A stretch of DNA of 64,000 nt. It comes from Xenorhabdus budapestensis (GTDB lineage: Bacteria; Pseudomonadota; Gammaproteobacteria; Enterobacterales; Enterobacteriaceae). Below the pieces are notes generated by a model. The model was not told the origin of the DNA. It saw only the letters and a program-made list of their open reading frames with translations, and made no database searches. Every line of letters begins with the position of its first letter. Position 1 is the first letter of the stretch. Of the stretch, positions 20,577-32,861 are shown piece after piece. The DNA lies in assembly GCF_002632465.1 (NCBI RefSeq), contig NZ_NIBS01000008.1:62001-126000 (forward strand). Reading direction: 5' to 3'. The translations under genes were made by a program, and so were the position numbers.

Positions 20577-21461
20577 ATGATTAAGCAATACCTGCAAGTG
20601 ACCAAACCAGGAATTATTTTCGGAAATCTAATTTCTGCGATTGGTGGTTTTCTACTCGCTTCCAAGGGCGTAATAGATTACCCCTTGTTCTTTGCAACAA
20701 TGGTCGGGGTATCGCTGGTGGTAGCATCAGGTTGTGTATTCAACAACTATATCGACCGCGATATCGACAGGATCATGGAAAGAACAAAAGAAAGGGTCCT
20801 TGTGAAAGGGCTTATCAATCCTAAAATCAGCCTGATTTACGCCTCAGTGTTAGGTATTGTTGGCATTGTGCTGCTCAATGTGGCAGCCAATGCCTTAGCA
20901 ATGCAGTTAGCTCTCATCGGGTTTGTCGTTTATGTAGGGGTTTATAGCCTCTACATGAAAAGGAAGTCTATTTATGGCACGCTGGTTGGCAGCTTGTCAG
21001 GCGCTGCACCACCTGTCATTGGTTATTGTTCAGTAACCGGACAATTTGACACAGGGGCTCTCATTCTGTTGTTGATCTTCAGTTTATGGCAGATGCCCCA
21101 CTCTTACGCCATTGCTATTTTTCGGTTCAAAGATTACCAGGCTGCCAATATTCCAGTATTGCCTGTAATTAAGGGTATCTCTGTGGCCAAAAACCATATT
21201 ACCCTCTATATTCTGGCATTTATGGTTGCCACTCTGATGTTAGCAATCAGTGGCTACGCAGGTTACAAATACCTGATTGTCGCTGCTGCGGTAAGTATTT
21301 GGTGGCTGGGTATGGCATTATCCGGTTATAAAACCACTAATGACCATATCTGGGCTCGTAAGTTATTTGTATTTTCTATTGTCGCTATCATGTCATTGAG
21401 CGTCATGATGTCTGTGGACTCCGCAGCATCTCCAGAAATAATGCTGACTTACGTCCGATAA
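20577..21461 (+). CDS. cyoE: Protoheme IX farnesyltransferase (heme O synthase)
   Basis: CyoE, 294 residues with eight or nine transmembrane helices, is a UbiA-superfamily prenyltransferase. It joins farnesyl diphosphate to heme b to make heme O for CyoB. The first Asp-rich motif is [18 protein letters not shown] (about 58-75). The second conserved loop is in the [18 protein letters not shown] area. It is the last gene of the cyo operon, 12 nt after cyoD. Its farnesyl substrate would come from IspA at 27365-28282. Confidence 0.97.
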   Translation: MIKQYLQVTKPGIIFGNLISAIGGFLLASKGVIDYPLFFATMVGVSLVVASGCVFNNYIDRDIDRIMERTKERVLVKGLINPKISLIYASVLGIVGIVLLNVAANALAMQLALIGFVVYVGVYSLYMKRKSIYGTLVGSLSGAAPPVIGYCSVTGQFDTGALILLLIFSLWQMPHSYAIAIFRFKDYQAANIPVLPVIKGISVAKNHITLYILAFMVATLMLAISGYAGYKYLIVAAAVSIWWLGMALSGYKTTNDHIWARKLFVFSIVAIMSLSVMMSVDSAASPEIMLTYVR

Positions 21462-21465
21462 TATC

Positions 21466-21500
21466 AAAATGGCAGGGGAAACATATCCTTGCCATTTTTC
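21466..21500 (+). terminator. Terminator of the cyo operon
   Basis: AAAATGGCA and TGCCATTTTT form a 9-bp stem around a 15-nt loop, starting 4 nt after the cyoE stop and ending in a U-rich run (TTTTTCCTTTC). Confidence 0.85.
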
Positions 21501-21669
21501 CTTTCTTTATCTCTTACAAACATTAATAAATTACTTCGTTTAGATCACTCTTGATAAATATGATTTAGTAACCAATACGTTGGTAATCTGCATGAAATGA
21601 GCATATTGCATCAATTTATTCCTTTCTAAGCAAAATGCCATATCGAATTTTTTGAGGTATCAGGTATCC

Positions 21670-23052
21670 ATGAACGATAATCAAATGACTCCCCTTGAAC
21701 TCCGGACAACATGGGGCTTGGGTTCCGTTTTTTCTCTACGCATGTTAGGCATGTTCATGGTCTTACCCGTCCTGACGACCTATGGTTTAGAATTACGGGA
21801 TGCTACTGAGGCCCTGATAGGAATTGCAATCGGTATCTACGGCTTAACACAGGCAATATTTCAAATTCCATTCGGGTTACTTTCAGATAAAATTGGTCGA
21901 AAACCTTTGATAATAGGTGGACTACTCATTTTTGTATTAGGCAGTATCATTGCTGCCTTTAGCGACTCTATTTGGGGAATTATCGCCGGAAGAGCTTTGC
22001 AAGGTGCAGGTGCAATCTCTGCTGCAATCATGGCGTTATTATCAGATCTTACCCGCGAACAAAATCGTACAAAAGCAATGGCATTCATTGGTATCAGCTT
22101 TGGCATCACATTTGCTTTTGCTATTGTTGTCGGCCCTGTTATTGCCCATCACATCGGATTAAATGGTTTATTTGGTACGATCGCAATTCTTGCCAGCGGT
22201 GGTATCTTAATAACACTATTCGCTGTCCCATCAACACATAATCATTTATTAAATCGTGAATCTGGCATTGTCCGTGGCAGTTTCCGGCGTGTACTTTCTG
22301 ATCCTCAATTACTCAAACTCAATTTTGGTATTCTCAGCCTACATACCTTATTGATGTCCAGCTTCGTTGCCCTGCCCTTGATCATGAAAAAAGTAGGTTT
22401 TCCTCCCCAACAACATTGGAAAGTTTATTTAATTACTACACTTATTTCTTTTATTGCTGTTTTACCATTTATTATTTATGCGGAGAAAAAACGCCGCATA
22501 AAACAGGTTTTCTTGCTTTGTATCGGCATGTTGTTCATTGCTGAATTTATTCTGTGGTCTTTGGGGTCACATCTTTGGGGAATATTTGCAGGTATTCAGA
22601 TTTTCTTTCTTGCTTTTAATATCATGGAAGCTATTTTGCCTTCATTGATCAGCAAAGAAGCACCAGCAGGCTACAAAGGTACAGCAATGGGCGTTTACTC
22701 TACCAGCCAGTTCCTTGGTGTCGCGCTGGGAGGCAGTATCGGTGGAATGCTATATGAACTGCAAGGCGCATCATTAGTATTTATGGGCGGTATTATTCTC
22801 ACCATATTCTGGTTTATTCTCAGCCTCACATTACGTCAACCACCTTATGTCAGTAGTATCAGGCTCATCTTGCCAACTCAATTAAATGCCCCAGAAATTC
22901 TGGAAAAGAAAATATTGTCTCAAGCGGGTGTGAAAGATGTCATTATTGTACTGGACGAACTGAGTGCCTATATCAAAGTCGATACTAAACAAACTAATCG
23001 TGAGCAACTAGAACAGATTGTGTTTTCTCATACCCAAGAAGCTCTGAGATAA
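21670..23052 (+). CDS. yajR: YajR-type major-facilitator transporter with C-terminal YAM domain
   Basis: A 460-residue 12-helix MFS protein. Motif A is LLSDKIGRKPLI (between helices 2 and 3), and the conserved region SDLTREQNRTKAMAFIG is nearly identical to E. coli YajR. After the last helix comes a small cytosolic ferredoxin-like YAM domain (LSQAGVKDVIIVLDELSAYIKV). The substrate is unknown. The start at ATG 21670 gives MNDNQMTPLELR, with AGG before it. The TTG at 21652 is less likely. It is convergent with yajQ. Confidence 0.93.
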   Translation: MNDNQMTPLELRTTWGLGSVFSLRMLGMFMVLPVLTTYGLELRDATEALIGIAIGIYGLTQAIFQIPFGLLSDKIGRKPLIIGGLLIFVLGSIIAAFSDSIWGIIAGRALQGAGAISAAIMALLSDLTREQNRTKAMAFIGISFGITFAFAIVVGPVIAHHIGLNGLFGTIAILASGGILITLFAVPSTHNHLLNRESGIVRGSFRRVLSDPQLLKLNFGILSLHTLLMSSFVALPLIMKKVGFPPQQHWKVYLITTLISFIAVLPFIIYAEKKRRIKQVFLLCIGMLFIAEFILWSLGSHLWGIFAGIQIFFLAFNIMEAILPSLISKEAPAGYKGTAMGVYSTSQFLGVALGGSIGGMLYELQGASLVFMGGIILTIFWFILSLTLRQPPYVSSIRLILPTQLNAPEILEKKILSQAGVKDVIIVLDELSAYIKVDTKQTNREQLEQIVFSHTQEALR

Positions 23053-23079
23053 TAGGGCTCTATAAATAATGAATTTATT

Positions 23080-23119
23080 AGGGAAGCATTTGTAACAATT
23101 GAAATTACTCAGCTTCCCT
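23080..23119. terminator. Hairpin between convergent yajR and yajQ
   Basis: AGGGAAGC and GCTTCCCT pair across a 24-nt loop that has its own GTAA/TTAC inner pairing, forming an extended stem in the yajR-yajQ gap. It is a probable bidirectional terminator. Confidence 0.5.
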
Positions 23120-23149
23120 TAAATATTTTGACCAGAGAAAAAAGTAAAT

Positions 23150-23165
23150 CTGCTGATATCAGCAG
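23150..23165. repeat. 16-bp perfect palindrome next to the yajQ stop
   Basis: CTGCTGATATCAGCAG reads the same on both strands and lies 18 bp beyond the yajQ stop. It could be the tip of a cruciform or a dyad protein site. No known operator matches it. Confidence 0.5.
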
Positions 23166-23182
23166 TCAGTCACGGAAAACAG

Positions 23183-23674
23183 TTAGTCACGGAAGTTAGT
23201 GAATTGGAAAGACTGCCCCAACTCTGCGCCACGAACTAATACAATAACACCTTGCAGATCATCACGAGCTTTACCGGTAACTCGCACTTGCTCGCCCTGA
23301 ATTTGTGCCTGAACTTTCAGCTTGCTATCTTTAATCAGCTTGACGATTTTTTTCGCTAACGGTGTATCAATACCTTGCAGCAAAGTTGCCTCCACACTGT
23401 AAGTTTTACCGCTATGCACCATATTTTCAGGAATATTCAGTACAGAGCTGTCAATTCCTCGCTTAGCAAGTTTTTCACGCAGAATATCGACCAGTTGATT
23501 AACCTGAAAATCAGACTCACTCGCAATCTTGACCGATTCGCTCTTTTCGTTTAGTTCAAAACTCGCATTGACATTGCGGAAATCCCAACGATTGGTTAAT
23601 TCCCTCTGCGCATTCTCTACCGCATTACGCACTTCCTGCATATCAACTTCTGAAACAATATCAAATGATGGCAT
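23183..23674 (-). CDS. yajQ: YajQ family cyclic-di-GMP-binding/nucleotide-binding protein
   Basis: A 163-residue cytosolic protein with two ferredoxin-like domains, starting [22 protein letters not shown] as in E. coli YajQ. YajQ-family proteins bind nucleotides, and Xanthomonas members are cyclic-di-GMP receptors acting with a transcription factor. The GGAGGTGACTGATA before the ATG is a strong ribosome-binding site. It is divergent from panE. Confidence 0.94.
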   Translation of the reverse strand: MPSFDIVSEVDMQEVRNAVENAQRELTNRWDFRNVNASFELNEKSESVKIASESDFQVNQLVDILREKLAKRGIDSSVLNIPENMVHSGKTYSVEATLLQGIDTPLAKKIVKLIKDSKLKVQAQIQGEQVRVTGKARDDLQGVIVLVRGAELGQSFQFTNFRD

Positions 23675-23852
23675 TATCAGTCACCTCCAGCTAATCAATA
23701 ATCCGGCATGATAACCGCTTTCCATTATTGGCAAAAGATCTATACTCCCCACACTAAGTGATCTTTTGGAATTTACGTTATCTTAGCGCGTTTGGAATTC
23801 AGATCAGCATAATTTTGAGGTTCCCAATGAAGGCATTTCTCAAGGAAGAACG

Positions 23853-24764
23853 ATGAAAATAACTGTTCTTGGCTGTGGTGCAATGGGTAAACTGTGGCTT
23901 GCTGCCTTATCCCGACAACATCACCAAATTCAGGCATGGCTAAAAGCGCCACAACCTTTTGTCGACATTCATATTGATAACTTTCAGGGTAAGGTATTTG
24001 AACAACAACTTCCTGCCAATGATGAAAAACATCTTGCCGAAAGCGAATTGTTACTTGTTTACCTAAAAGCCTGGCAAGTTTCTGCTGCTATCAATAACCT
24101 TGCCCCCAAACTTTCCCCTCATTGTCCGATCCTTTTACTGCATAATGGAATGGGAACACAAGATGAACTTTTATCTCTGCCCAATCCCATCTTATCGGGA
24201 GTGACGACTCATGGGGCATATCAGGAAAGTGGTACTGTTTATCACAAATCACAAGGTATAACCCATATTGGTTCTATATTGCCTGATACTGATAAATTCA
24301 GTTTTTTAGCCAATATTTTGCATAACGCCTTACCAGACGTAACATGGCACGATGATATCTATACCATCAGCTGGCTAAAACTTGCCGTCAATTGTGTTAT
24401 CAATCCACTCACCGTAATTTATGATTGTAAGAATGGCGAATTATCGCATCACGTTACAAATATCCATTCATTATGTGATGAGATCTATCAGGTGATGCAA
24501 AAAGAGGGCCTTCAGATCACCAAGCCAACGCTTATCAATTACGTGATGGATGTTATTGAGCGAACATCTGAAAACTCTTCATCTATGCGGCAAGATATTC
24601 GGGCACAACGGCCTACAGAAATAGATTACATTACCGGATTTTTACTACACCGAGCCCGTGTACATGGGCTGGTGCTTACAGAAAACATCCACATTTATCG
24701 TTTTATCAAACGCAAGGAGGAGAAATATGAACACTTCAGCTCTCATTTGCCTCGCACACGGTAG
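23853..24764 (+). CDS. panE: 2-dehydropantoate 2-reductase (ketopantoate reductase)
   Basis: PanE, 303 residues, makes pantoate with NADPH in pantothenate/CoA synthesis. The N-terminal Rossmann motif is [10 protein letters not shown] (residues 6-15). The catalytic Lys is in [15 protein letters not shown] (about 176), with Asn nearby, and the C-terminal helical domain carries the substrate-binding Ser/Glu region [22 protein letters not shown]. Length equals E. coli PanE (303). Its 3' end overlaps yajL by 38 nt, indicating a translationally coupled pair as in E. coli. Confidence 0.96.
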   Translation: MKITVLGCGAMGKLWLAALSRQHHQIQAWLKAPQPFVDIHIDNFQGKVFEQQLPANDEKHLAESELLLVYLKAWQVSAAINNLAPKLSPHCPILLLHNGMGTQDELLSLPNPILSGVTTHGAYQESGTVYHKSQGITHIGSILPDTDKFSFLANILHNALPDVTWHDDIYTISWLKLAVNCVINPLTVIYDCKNGELSHHVTNIHSLCDEIYQVMQKEGLQITKPTLINYVMDVIERTSENSSSMRQDIRAQRPTEIDYITGFLLHRARVHGLVLTENIHIYRFIKRKEEKYEHFSSHLPRTR

Positions 24765-25320
24765 TGAAGAAATAGAAGCTGTCACGACCATTGATTTGTT
24801 GGTCAGAGCTGGGATCAATGTCACCGTCGCTAGTGCAGTGACCAATGGAGCTCTGACATTAACCTGCTCGCGCGGCGTTAAAATTGTTGCAGATACTCCC
24901 TTATTCGATGTTATTGATGAAGATTTTGATGCTGTTATTCTGCCAGGAGGGATAAAAGGGGCAGAATGTTTTCGCGATAATCTATTAGTTGTAGAGAAAA
25001 TCCGCACAGCCCAAAGTCAGGGTAAAATCATTGCAGCAATCTGTGCATCTCCAGCCGTTGTACTGGAATATCATCAGCTTTTCCCGATTGGAAATATGAC
25101 AGGCTACCCAGGTATGAAAGATAAAATAGCCCCAGAAAAGTGGATCGATCGTCGGGTTTATTTTGATGAGAGGGTTAATTTGCTCACCAGTCAGGGGCCT
25201 GCAACTGCTTTTGACTTCGCCCTGAAGCTGATTGAACTACTGAAAGGAAAAGGCAAGGCAGCAGAAGTGGCAGCTCAATTAGTCTTACCACCCGGTATAA
25301 ATAACTACCAAAATCTATAG
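24727..25320 (+). CDS. yajL: YajL, DJ-1/PfpI-family deglycase/chaperone
   Basis: A 197-residue DJ-1 superfamily protein. The reactive nucleophile-elbow cysteine is in [11 protein letters not shown] (about 106), with the supporting Glu in [10 protein letters not shown] (about 15). E. coli YajL protects proteins against oxidative and glycation damage. The start at 24727 is marked by AAGGAGGAG 7 nt upstream, inside panE. The longer frame from 24658 is not needed. A long hairpin follows the stop. Confidence 0.95.
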   Translation: MNTSALICLAHGSEEIEAVTTIDLLVRAGINVTVASAVTNGALTLTCSRGVKIVADTPLFDVIDEDFDAVILPGGIKGAECFRDNLLVVEKIRTAQSQGKIIAAICASPAVVLEYHQLFPIGNMTGYPGMKDKIAPEKWIDRRVYFDERVNLLTSQGPATAFDFALKLIELLKGKGKAAEVAAQLVLPPGINNYQNL

Positions 25321-25334
25321 TAGTGAATCTGTTA

Positions 25335-25377
25335 ATATAAGCTGCTAACAGAAATCTATTCTGCCAGCAGCTTATAT
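25335..25377. terminator. Bidirectional hairpin between yajL and thiI
   Basis: ATATAAGCTGCT and AGCAGCTTATAT form a 12-bp perfect outer stem. CAGAA/TTCTG forms an inner stem. It lies between convergent yajL and thiI, so it can terminate both. Confidence 0.75.
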
Positions 25378-25403
25378 GTTTCTTTCAGATGTACTAACTC
25401 AGA

Positions 25404-26852
25404 TTAAGGCCGATAAACTTTCACATTCTGAAAACCTTGTTCACGCAAGTAAAGCGCCTGCAAACGGCTCATCACACCGCGTTCACAATAAAGCAGATAA
25501 TTTTTCTCTTTCGACAAATCACCAAACTGGGTACTCAACTTATAGAAAGGTAATGATTGAATTTCGATACCTTCCATACTCAGTGGGTGATCATCCTGTT
25601 CATCTGGTGAGCGAATATCCAACAATACATCATTCGCAGAAAATTCAGTGACTGTTTCCACTTCCACAACCTGCTCGCTGGCCTGTTCAGCAATCTGACG
25701 AATATCCAAGTTCTGGGCTTCACTTACCACACGCTCTAGAATATTAAAATCGAACTTACCCTCTTCCTCTTCAATTTTAGCTTTAACGGCTTTGACAGTT
25801 GGACTTTTAGAGATCACACCACAAAATTCCGGCATAGTACGAGCAAAATCTTCCGTTCCAATTTCGCGTGCCAGCTTAATAATGTGTTCTTTATCGTGAG
25901 AAATCAGTGGACGGAGGATCAACGTATCCGAAGCGTTATCAATCAGTCTCAAGTTAGTCAATGTCTGGCTGGAAACCTGCCCCAATGCCTCTCCTGTCAC
26001 GATTGCTTGCACACCATAACGTTCTGCAATCTTGGAAGCAGCTCTGACCATCATTCTTTTCAGCACAACACCCATTTGACCGTCATCCACTTTTTCCAGA
26101 ATTTCAGCAACAACTGGTTCAAAATCGACGGCAACAAAACGAACCTTATGGGAACTGCCAAATCGGTTCCATAAGTAGTGAGCTACCTGTTTCACACCAA
26201 TTTCATGGGCAGAGCCACCAAGATTAAAGAAGCAGTAATGTACACGACAGCCACGGCGCATCAGCATATAACTGGAGACCCCAGAGTCAAACCCGCCTGA
26301 GATAAGGGACAGAACATCTTCCTGCGTTCCGATAGGAAATCCGCCGCTCCCCGGATGACGAGCTTTAACCAGGATCAGTTTATCCTGATCAATTTCCAGA
26401 TTTACCGTCACATCTGGATGAGTCAGTTTCACTTTGGCAGATTCAATATGCTGATTCAGGCCGCCACCGATATAGCGTTCAGCCTCATTGGAAGTGAAAC
26501 TATGTTTACCACGACGCTTCACACGGACACAAAATGTTTTTCCATGCAGTAAATGCCCATATGCTTCGTAGGTTTGTTCAAAGATATGATGCAAGTCACG
26601 AAAATCTCTCTCTTCTACTTGCAGGATATGGTGAATACCCGGAATACGTGTCAGTGCATCACAAATTTCTGCCCCAAGATTATCATTTTTAGCTCGAACT
26701 TCGATATTATCCCAATGGCGAACAACAGCAATCTCTTCTCCTAATGTTTTCAGCACATTACGAATATTGCTAGCAAGGATTTTAATAAAACGTAAACGGA
26801 CAGTTTGGCTCTTGATCGTAATTTCTGGGAATAATTTAATGATAAACTTCAT
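25404..26852 (-). CDS. thiI: tRNA 4-thiouridine synthase / thiamine sulfurtransferase ThiI
   Basis: ThiI, 482 residues as in E. coli. The order is a ferredoxin-like and THUMP RNA-binding region (1-165), the PP-loop ATPase ([12 protein letters not shown] at about 183-194), the disulfide-forming Cys in [11 protein letters not shown] (about 344), and a C-terminal rhodanese domain with the persulfide Cys in [11 protein letters not shown] (about 456). It adds sulfur at uridine-8 of tRNA and also supplies sulfur for the thiamine thiazole. The full rhodanese domain shows it is the gamma-proteobacterial dual-function form. It is divergent from xseB. Confidence 0.97.
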   Translation of the reverse strand: MKFIIKLFPEITIKSQTVRLRFIKILASNIRNVLKTLGEEIAVVRHWDNIEVRAKNDNLGAEICDALTRIPGIHHILQVEERDFRDLHHIFEQTYEAYGHLLHGKTFCVRVKRRGKHSFTSNEAERYIGGGLNQHIESAKVKLTHPDVTVNLEIDQDKLILVKARHPGSGGFPIGTQEDVLSLISGGFDSGVSSYMLMRRGCRVHYCFFNLGGSAHEIGVKQVAHYLWNRFGSSHKVRFVAVDFEPVVAEILEKVDDGQMGVVLKRMMVRAASKIAERYGVQAIVTGEALGQVSSQTLTNLRLIDNASDTLILRPLISHDKEHIIKLAREIGTEDFARTMPEFCGVISKSPTVKAVKAKIEEEEGKFDFNILERVVSEAQNLDIRQIAEQASEQVVEVETVTEFSANDVLLDIRSPDEQDDHPLSMEGIEIQSLPFYKLSTQFGDLSKEKNYLLYCERGVMSRLQALYLREQGFQNVKVYRP

Positions 26853-27102
26853 AGTAAGATATTGTAGTCATTCAATATTGAACTATCACAAATAGTATCA
26901 ATGATTGTTTTTAAGTGGTTCAGTTGGATAAGGCGTAGAGTATAACACCATCTCACTACATCTCCTGTAAAAACAGATCATCTTCTGTAAAAAAACAGTG
27001 GTAACGAATGATTTATTTCTTTCAGTGTAGTAGGGTACTCTGCAAGTCTGTAACGAAATTATCTTACTGTAATTCGTTAAATAATCACACTTTAAAATTA
27101 TT

Positions 27103-27360
27103 ATGTCTAATGCAAATCGAACATCAGAAACCGAGCAAGCACCAGCATTTGAAACTTCCCTGAAAGAGCTGGAGGAAATTGTCATTCGCCTGGAATCAGG
27201 GGAACTCCCTTTAGAAGATGCATTAAATGAATTCGAGCGTGGCATTCAACTTGCGAGACAAGGGCAAAAAACCCTCCAACAAGCGGAACAACGAGTGCAA
27301 ATTTTATTGAATCATGATGCACAATCTCCACTTGATGAATTTTCGCCTGATGCTGAGTAA
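27103..27360 (+). CDS. xseB: Exodeoxyribonuclease VII small subunit
   Basis: XseB, 85 residues. The conserved helical core is [20 protein letters not shown] followed by [17 protein letters not shown]. It binds XseA (not in this window) to form exonuclease VII. No strong ribosome-binding site precedes ATG 27103. It is the first gene of xseB-ispA, as in E. coli. The ispA start lies 4 nt after its stop. Confidence 0.95.
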   Translation: MSNANRTSETEQAPAFETSLKELEEIVIRLESGELPLEDALNEFERGIQLARQGQKTLQQAEQRVQILLNHDAQSPLDEFSPDAE

Positions 27361-27364
27361 CTTT

Positions 27365-28282
27365 ATGTCTGAACAATATAAGGCTCCTTTTGAAGAGCAA
27401 TTAAACAATTGCCAGCAACATATCAATAATAAGTTGATGGCAGCATTTTCTTCATTACCCTTTTTGGACAGCCCGTTAGCAACAGCAATGCAACATGGTG
27501 CTGTACTGGGTGGAAAGCGGCTTCGCCCATTTTTAGTTTATGCTGTGGGTGAAATGTTTGGTCTTTCCAAAGAGAGCCTTGATGCGCCAGCCATCGCTTT
27601 AGAGTGTATCCATGCCTATTCACTGATCCACGATGATTTGCCTGCAATGGACAACGATGATTTACGTCGTGGCCAACCTACCTGCCATATTAAATTTGGC
27701 GAGGATCACGCGATCCTGGCTGGAGATGCGTTGCAATCATTAGCCTTCGAAATTCTGGCAAAGCAAGAGATACCAAATGTGGCATTATCTGACCGTCTTG
27801 CAATGATTGCTGAATTAGCAACATCCAGTGGTATTGCGGGCATGTGTGGCGGGCAATCATTGGATTTGGAAGCCGAAGGGAAACAGATTGATCTTGCTGC
27901 GCTGGAACAAATCCACCGACACAAAACAGGTGCATTAATTCGTTGTGCGGTCAGATTGGGTGCTTACGGTGCGGGCACACGTGGCCATGAAGCGTTGCCT
28001 TGGCTGGATCAATATGCACAGGCAATCGGCCTCGCGTTTCAGGTGCATGATGATATTCTGGATGTCATTGGTGATACAAAAATTATCGGCAAGCGTCAGG
28101 GGAATGATCAGCAACTTGGAAAAAGCACCTACCCTGCATTATTGGGCTTGGAGCAAGCCCAGAAAAAAGCCAAAGATCTTTATAAAGATGCTATTGCTGC
28201 ACTCACAGAACTGGAAAATCAATCCTATAATACTGTGACTTTAAAACAACTGGCAGGTTTCATCATTGAAAGAAACAGCTAA
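27365..28282 (+). CDS. ispA: (2E,6E)-farnesyl diphosphate synthase
   Basis: IspA, 305 residues, condenses IPP with DMAPP/GPP to farnesyl diphosphate. The first Asp-rich motif is SLIHDDLPAMDNDDLRRG and the second is FQVHDDILDVIGD. These are the class I prenyltransferase magnesium sites. The start is at 27365 (MSEQYKAPFEEQL), because an upstream frame from 27314 lies inside xseB. The product feeds CyoE, ubiquinone and undecaprenyl synthesis. Confidence 0.97.
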   Translation: MSEQYKAPFEEQLNNCQQHINNKLMAAFSSLPFLDSPLATAMQHGAVLGGKRLRPFLVYAVGEMFGLSKESLDAPAIALECIHAYSLIHDDLPAMDNDDLRRGQPTCHIKFGEDHAILAGDALQSLAFEILAKQEIPNVALSDRLAMIAELATSSGIAGMCGGQSLDLEAEGKQIDLAALEQIHRHKTGALIRCAVRLGAYGAGTRGHEALPWLDQYAQAIGLAFQVHDDILDVIGDTKIIGKRQGNDQQLGKSTYPALLGLEQAQKKAKDLYKDAIAALTELENQSYNTVTLKQLAGFIIERNS

Positions 28283-28454
28283 AAAACCGGTCATGACCAT
28301 GACAATCACCGTTTTGTAAGTTACCGGTTACATACATCCAAAATCAATAAAATGGAACATGGCCTTATAGGGAGAGCCCAACAATTACATGCTGATAATT
28401 CCAGGGTTCTTAATCTTCAATTTATAACGTGCATAGCGTTTTAACAGGCATAGC

Positions 28455-30320
28455 ATGAACATTGATATAGCGAAATATCCAACATTGGCATTGGCGGAAA
28501 CCCCTGAAGAACTACGCCTGCTACCCAAAGACACTTTGCCAAAGTTATGCGATGAACTGCGCCAATTTTTGCTAAACAGTGTCAGTCGCTCCAGCGGCCA
28601 CTTTGCTTCCGGTCTCGGAACTGTCGAATTAACGGTCGCACTTCATTACGTTTATAAAACACCTTTTGACAATTTAGTCTGGGATGTCGGTCATCAGGCC
28701 TATCCACATAAAATTCTGACCGGACGCCGTGATCGTATCGACACTATTCGCCAGAAAAATGGTCTCCACCCTTTCCCGTGGCGAGATGAAAGCGAATATG
28801 ACACGCTATGCGTCGGTCATTCATCGACCTCAATCAGTGCCGGATTGGGTATGGCAATTGCAGCAGAACATGAAGGTAAGGGCCGTAAGACAGTCTGTGT
28901 GATTGGTGATGGTGCCATTACCGCAGGTATGGCTTTTGAAGCCATGAACCATGCAGGTGATATTGATCCTGATATGCTTGTCATCCTCAATGACAACGAA
29001 ATGTCTATTTCCGAGAACGTTGGAGCATTGAACAACCATCTGGCACAATTGCTTTCAGGAAAATTGTACTCAACTCTGCGTGAAGGTGGTAAAAAAGTCT
29101 TCTCTGGCCTGCCCCCTATCAAAGAGTTATTGAAAAAGACCGAGGAACACCTTAAGGGTATGGTTGTTCCCGGAACACTGTTCGAAGAGCTTGGATTTAA
29201 CTATATCGGCCCGATTGATGGTCATGACGTATTGGCGCTGGTTCAAACATTGAAAAACATGCGTGAACTAAAAGGGCCTCAATTTCTGCATATCATGACC
29301 AAAAAAGGCCGTGGTTATGCTCCTGCGGAAAAAGATCCAATCAGTTGGCATGCTGTACCTAAATTTGATCCATCTACCGGCTCCCTGCCAAAAAGTACAG
29401 ATACCCGCCCGACATTTTCCAAAATCTTCGGTGAATGGTTGTGTGAAGAAGCAGCCTCCGACAAAAAACTCATGGCGATCACTCCAGCTATGAGAGAAGG
29501 CTCTGGCATGGTACGTTTCTCTCGTGAGTACCCTGAACAATACTTTGACGTTGCTATTGCCGAACAACATGCTGTGACATTTGCAGCAGGGCTGGCAATC
29601 GGGGGATATAAACCAATTGTCGCGATTTACTCTACCTTCCTGCAACGTGCTTATGATCAGCTTATTCATGACGTTGCTATCCAGAACTTACCGGTCCTGT
29701 TTGCCATTGACCGTGGCGGGATTGTCGGAGCCGATGGGCAGACTCATCAGGGAGCATTCGACCTTTCATTCCTGCGCTGTATCCCCAATCTGGTGATCAT
29801 GGCACCGAGTGATGAAAATGAGTGCCGTCAGATGCTGCATACGGGTTACCACTATCAAAATGGCCCTGCTGCTGTTCGTTATCCACGAGGTACAGGTGTA
29901 GGGGCAGAACTCCAGCCACTGGAAAAACTGCCAATTGGCAAAGGTGTTGTTCGTCGTCAAGGAGAACGCATTGCTATCCTGAACTTCGGCACATTACTGC
30001 CAAACGCACTACAGGCCGCAGAGTCCTTGAATGCAACCGTTGTTGATATGCGCTTTATCAAACCTCTGGATAAAGAATTGGTACTAGAAATGGCTTCTCA
30101 ACATGATTTACTGGTGACGTTAGAAGAGAATTCCATCATGGGAGGAGCCGGTAGTAGCGTCAATGAATTGCTGATGCAGGCAAGTCAGCCAGTTCCGGTA
30201 TTAAACCTCGGTTTACCTGACTACTTTATACCGCAAGGCACACAGGCAGAGCTTCATGCTGACTTAGGGCTGGATACAACTGGTATTTTGAGCGCTATCG
30301 AAAAATATCTGAATAAATAG
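28455..30320 (+). CDS. dxs: 1-deoxy-D-xylulose-5-phosphate synthase
   Basis: Dxs, 621 residues (E. coli 620), is the thiamine-diphosphate enzyme that starts the MEP isoprenoid pathway from pyruvate and glyceraldehyde-3-phosphate. The ThDP-binding motif runs from [18 protein letters not shown] to [12 protein letters not shown]. The catalytic Glu is in [15 protein letters not shown] (about 371), and the transketolase C-domain is complete. In E. coli ispA and dxs nearly abut. Here a 172-nt gap separates them, holding a dyad (AACCGGT at 28285, ACCGGTT at 28323) that may weaken read-through. Confidence 0.97.
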   Translation: MNIDIAKYPTLALAETPEELRLLPKDTLPKLCDELRQFLLNSVSRSSGHFASGLGTVELTVALHYVYKTPFDNLVWDVGHQAYPHKILTGRRDRIDTIRQKNGLHPFPWRDESEYDTLCVGHSSTSISAGLGMAIAAEHEGKGRKTVCVIGDGAITAGMAFEAMNHAGDIDPDMLVILNDNEMSISENVGALNNHLAQLLSGKLYSTLREGGKKVFSGLPPIKELLKKTEEHLKGMVVPGTLFEELGFNYIGPIDGHDVLALVQTLKNMRELKGPQFLHIMTKKGRGYAPAEKDPISWHAVPKFDPSTGSLPKSTDTRPTFSKIFGEWLCEEAASDKKLMAITPAMREGSGMVRFSREYPEQYFDVAIAEQHAVTFAAGLAIGGYKPIVAIYSTFLQRAYDQLIHDVAIQNLPVLFAIDRGGIVGADGQTHQGAFDLSFLRCIPNLVIMAPSDENECRQMLHTGYHYQNGPAAVRYPRGTGVGAELQPLEKLPIGKGVVRRQGERIAILNFGTLLPNALQAAESLNATVVDMRFIKPLDKELVLEMASQHDLLVTLEENSIMGGAGSSVNELLMQASQPVPVLNLGLPDYFIPQGTQAELHADLGLDTTGILSAIEKYLNK

Positions 30321-30326
30321 CCTGTC

Positions 30327-30373
30327 ATAACGGATGAATATCCTTTTTATTTATTCATCCGTTATTGTTTTTT
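30327..30373 (+). terminator. Terminator between convergent dxs and hemB
   Basis: ATAACGGATGAATA and TATTCATCCGTTAT form a 14-bp perfect stem with an 11-nt loop followed by TGTTTTTTAC, starting 7 nt after the dxs stop. Confidence 0.88.
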
Positions 30374-30420
30374 ACCCAATATCTCAAGTTACGATATTTT
30401 TTAAGGTAAATAAGGACTCA

Positions 30421-31446
<1,026 letters not shown>

Positions 31447-31580
31447 CTAATGTAAAACCCAGCGGTAATACACTGGGTTAATTTTGCCATCACTTTACTT
31501 GTAATACTGCCGATCTTAACATTATCAGACAGTTGGCGATAATTATGACTGGTAGGTAGCCTGATTACTTTTCTGAGTTA

Positions 31581-32360
31581 TCACCTGCCTGAGTTGTCAC
31601 CTGCATCATATTCCGATTCATCATCCGTTTTAGATGGCTTATGTTTTCCCACATAAAATTGAGAAAACAGAACCCCCAGTTCAAATAGCAAGTACATGGG
31701 AACAGCCAACAAAGTTTGCGAGAAGACATCCGGGGGAGTGAGTAGCATCCCTACTACAAACGCCCCGACCAGAATATAAGGGCGTTTTCTTTTCAGTGAT
31801 TCAGGTGTTACTACCCCACTCCAACACAGCAGAATAATGGCGATTGGAACTTCAAACGAGACACCAAATGCCATAAAAAGCGCCATAACGAAACTCAGAT
31901 AATTACTGATATCCGTCGCAATCAACACGCCAGTGGGGACTGTTTTAGTAAAAAAACCGAATACGAAGGGAAATACGACGAAGTAAGCAAAAATCATCCC
32001 CAGGTAGAATAAGACACTACTGGACAACAACAGCGGCACAATCAAACGCCGTTCATGTTTATACAGAGCCGGTGCAATAAATGCCCATACCTGATACAGG
32101 ATCATGGGTGCCGAAACAAAAATTGATACCATGATGGTAAGTTTGATCGGCGTGAAGAAAGGGGATGCCACATCCGTTGCGATCATATTCGCACCTTTAG
32201 GTAATTGTTCCATTAAAGGCGCAGCAATAAATCGATATATATCGTTAGAAAAATAAACCAATGCCAGAAAAACTACCAGCACAGTAATCAAACTATTCAA
32301 AATCCTCTTACGCAGTTCAATCAGGTGACTGATAAGAGGTTGAGTATCATCCACAGACAT
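31581..32360 (-). CDS. tatC: Sec-independent protein translocase TatC
   Basis: TatC, 259 residues with six transmembrane helices, receives twin-arginine signal peptides. Conserved signatures include [12 protein letters not shown] near the N-terminus, [12 protein letters not shown] and [10 protein letters not shown]. Length is close to E. coli (258). It starts 3 nt after tatB. tatD and rfaH, which follow tatC in E. coli, are absent. hemB follows instead. Confidence 0.97.
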   Translation of the reverse strand: MSVDDTQPLISHLIELRKRILNSLITVLVVFLALVYFSNDIYRFIAAPLMEQLPKGANMIATDVASPFFTPIKLTIMVSIFVSAPMILYQVWAFIAPALYKHERRLIVPLLLSSSVLFYLGMIFAYFVVFPFVFGFFTKTVPTGVLIATDISNYLSFVMALFMAFGVSFEVPIAIILLCWSGVVTPESLKRKRPYILVGAFVVGMLLTPPDVFSQTLLAVPMYLLFELGVLFSQFYVGKHKPSKTDDESEYDAGDNSGR

Positions 32361-32363
32361 GTT

Positions 32364-32852
32364 TTAGTGTTCACTATTGGATTTTTCAGGAGATTGCTTT
32401 GTATTCTGTTTGGTACTTTCTTTTGAGATTTCTTCTAGCTTTTTTTCTGTTACTTGTTCTCTATATTGGTTTAGTTTCTGCTCTGGTACTGGATCAGATT
32501 CAAGAGAGTGAAAATGCGTTTCGTCTTCTTCCAGCTCTTTAGCTTCTTCAGAAGTAAGCTGATACGACTTCTTCAACGATTCAGCCGCTTCCCTTAATTC
32601 ATCCATTGATGCTTTTAATTCTGGAGAAAGAGACTGTAAGTCTGCTTTTTCTTCCATTTTTTTCAAGCTATCCTGAAGCTCCTGCAACTTTAATTCTTTT
32701 GCAAGTTCACTCTGGACATTGACTGCCAGTGATCGTAATACCCTTATCCAGCCTGCTATAGTTTTGACAGCAACAGGCAGACGCTCAGGCCCCAGGACAA
32801 TCAGGCCAATTACCAGCACCAACAGCAGTTCACTAAAACCAATGTCAAACAC
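32364..32852 (-). CDS. tatB: Sec-independent protein translocase TatB
   Basis: TatB, 162 residues. It has the N-terminal transmembrane helix with the conserved [20 protein letters not shown], the hinge GPERLP, an amphipathic helix, then a Glu/Lys-rich cytosolic tail of about 110 residues. It forms the receptor complex with TatC. Translation is probably coupled, with 9 nt after tatA and 3 nt before tatC. Confidence 0.95.
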   Translation of the reverse strand: MFDIGFSELLLVLVIGLIVLGPERLPVAVKTIAGWIRVLRSLAVNVQSELAKELKLQELQDSLKKMEEKADLQSLSPELKASMDELREAAESLKKSYQLTSEEAKELEEDETHFHSLESDPVPEQKLNQYREQVTEKKLEEISKESTKQNTKQSPEKSNSEH

Positions 32853-32861
32853 AATTTATAC

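Noticed and set aside
16669-21461. Possible frameshift or gene fusion at the cyo gene junctions
   Set aside because: The one-nucleotide TAATG overlaps are the normal translational coupling of this operon. All five proteins have full family length.
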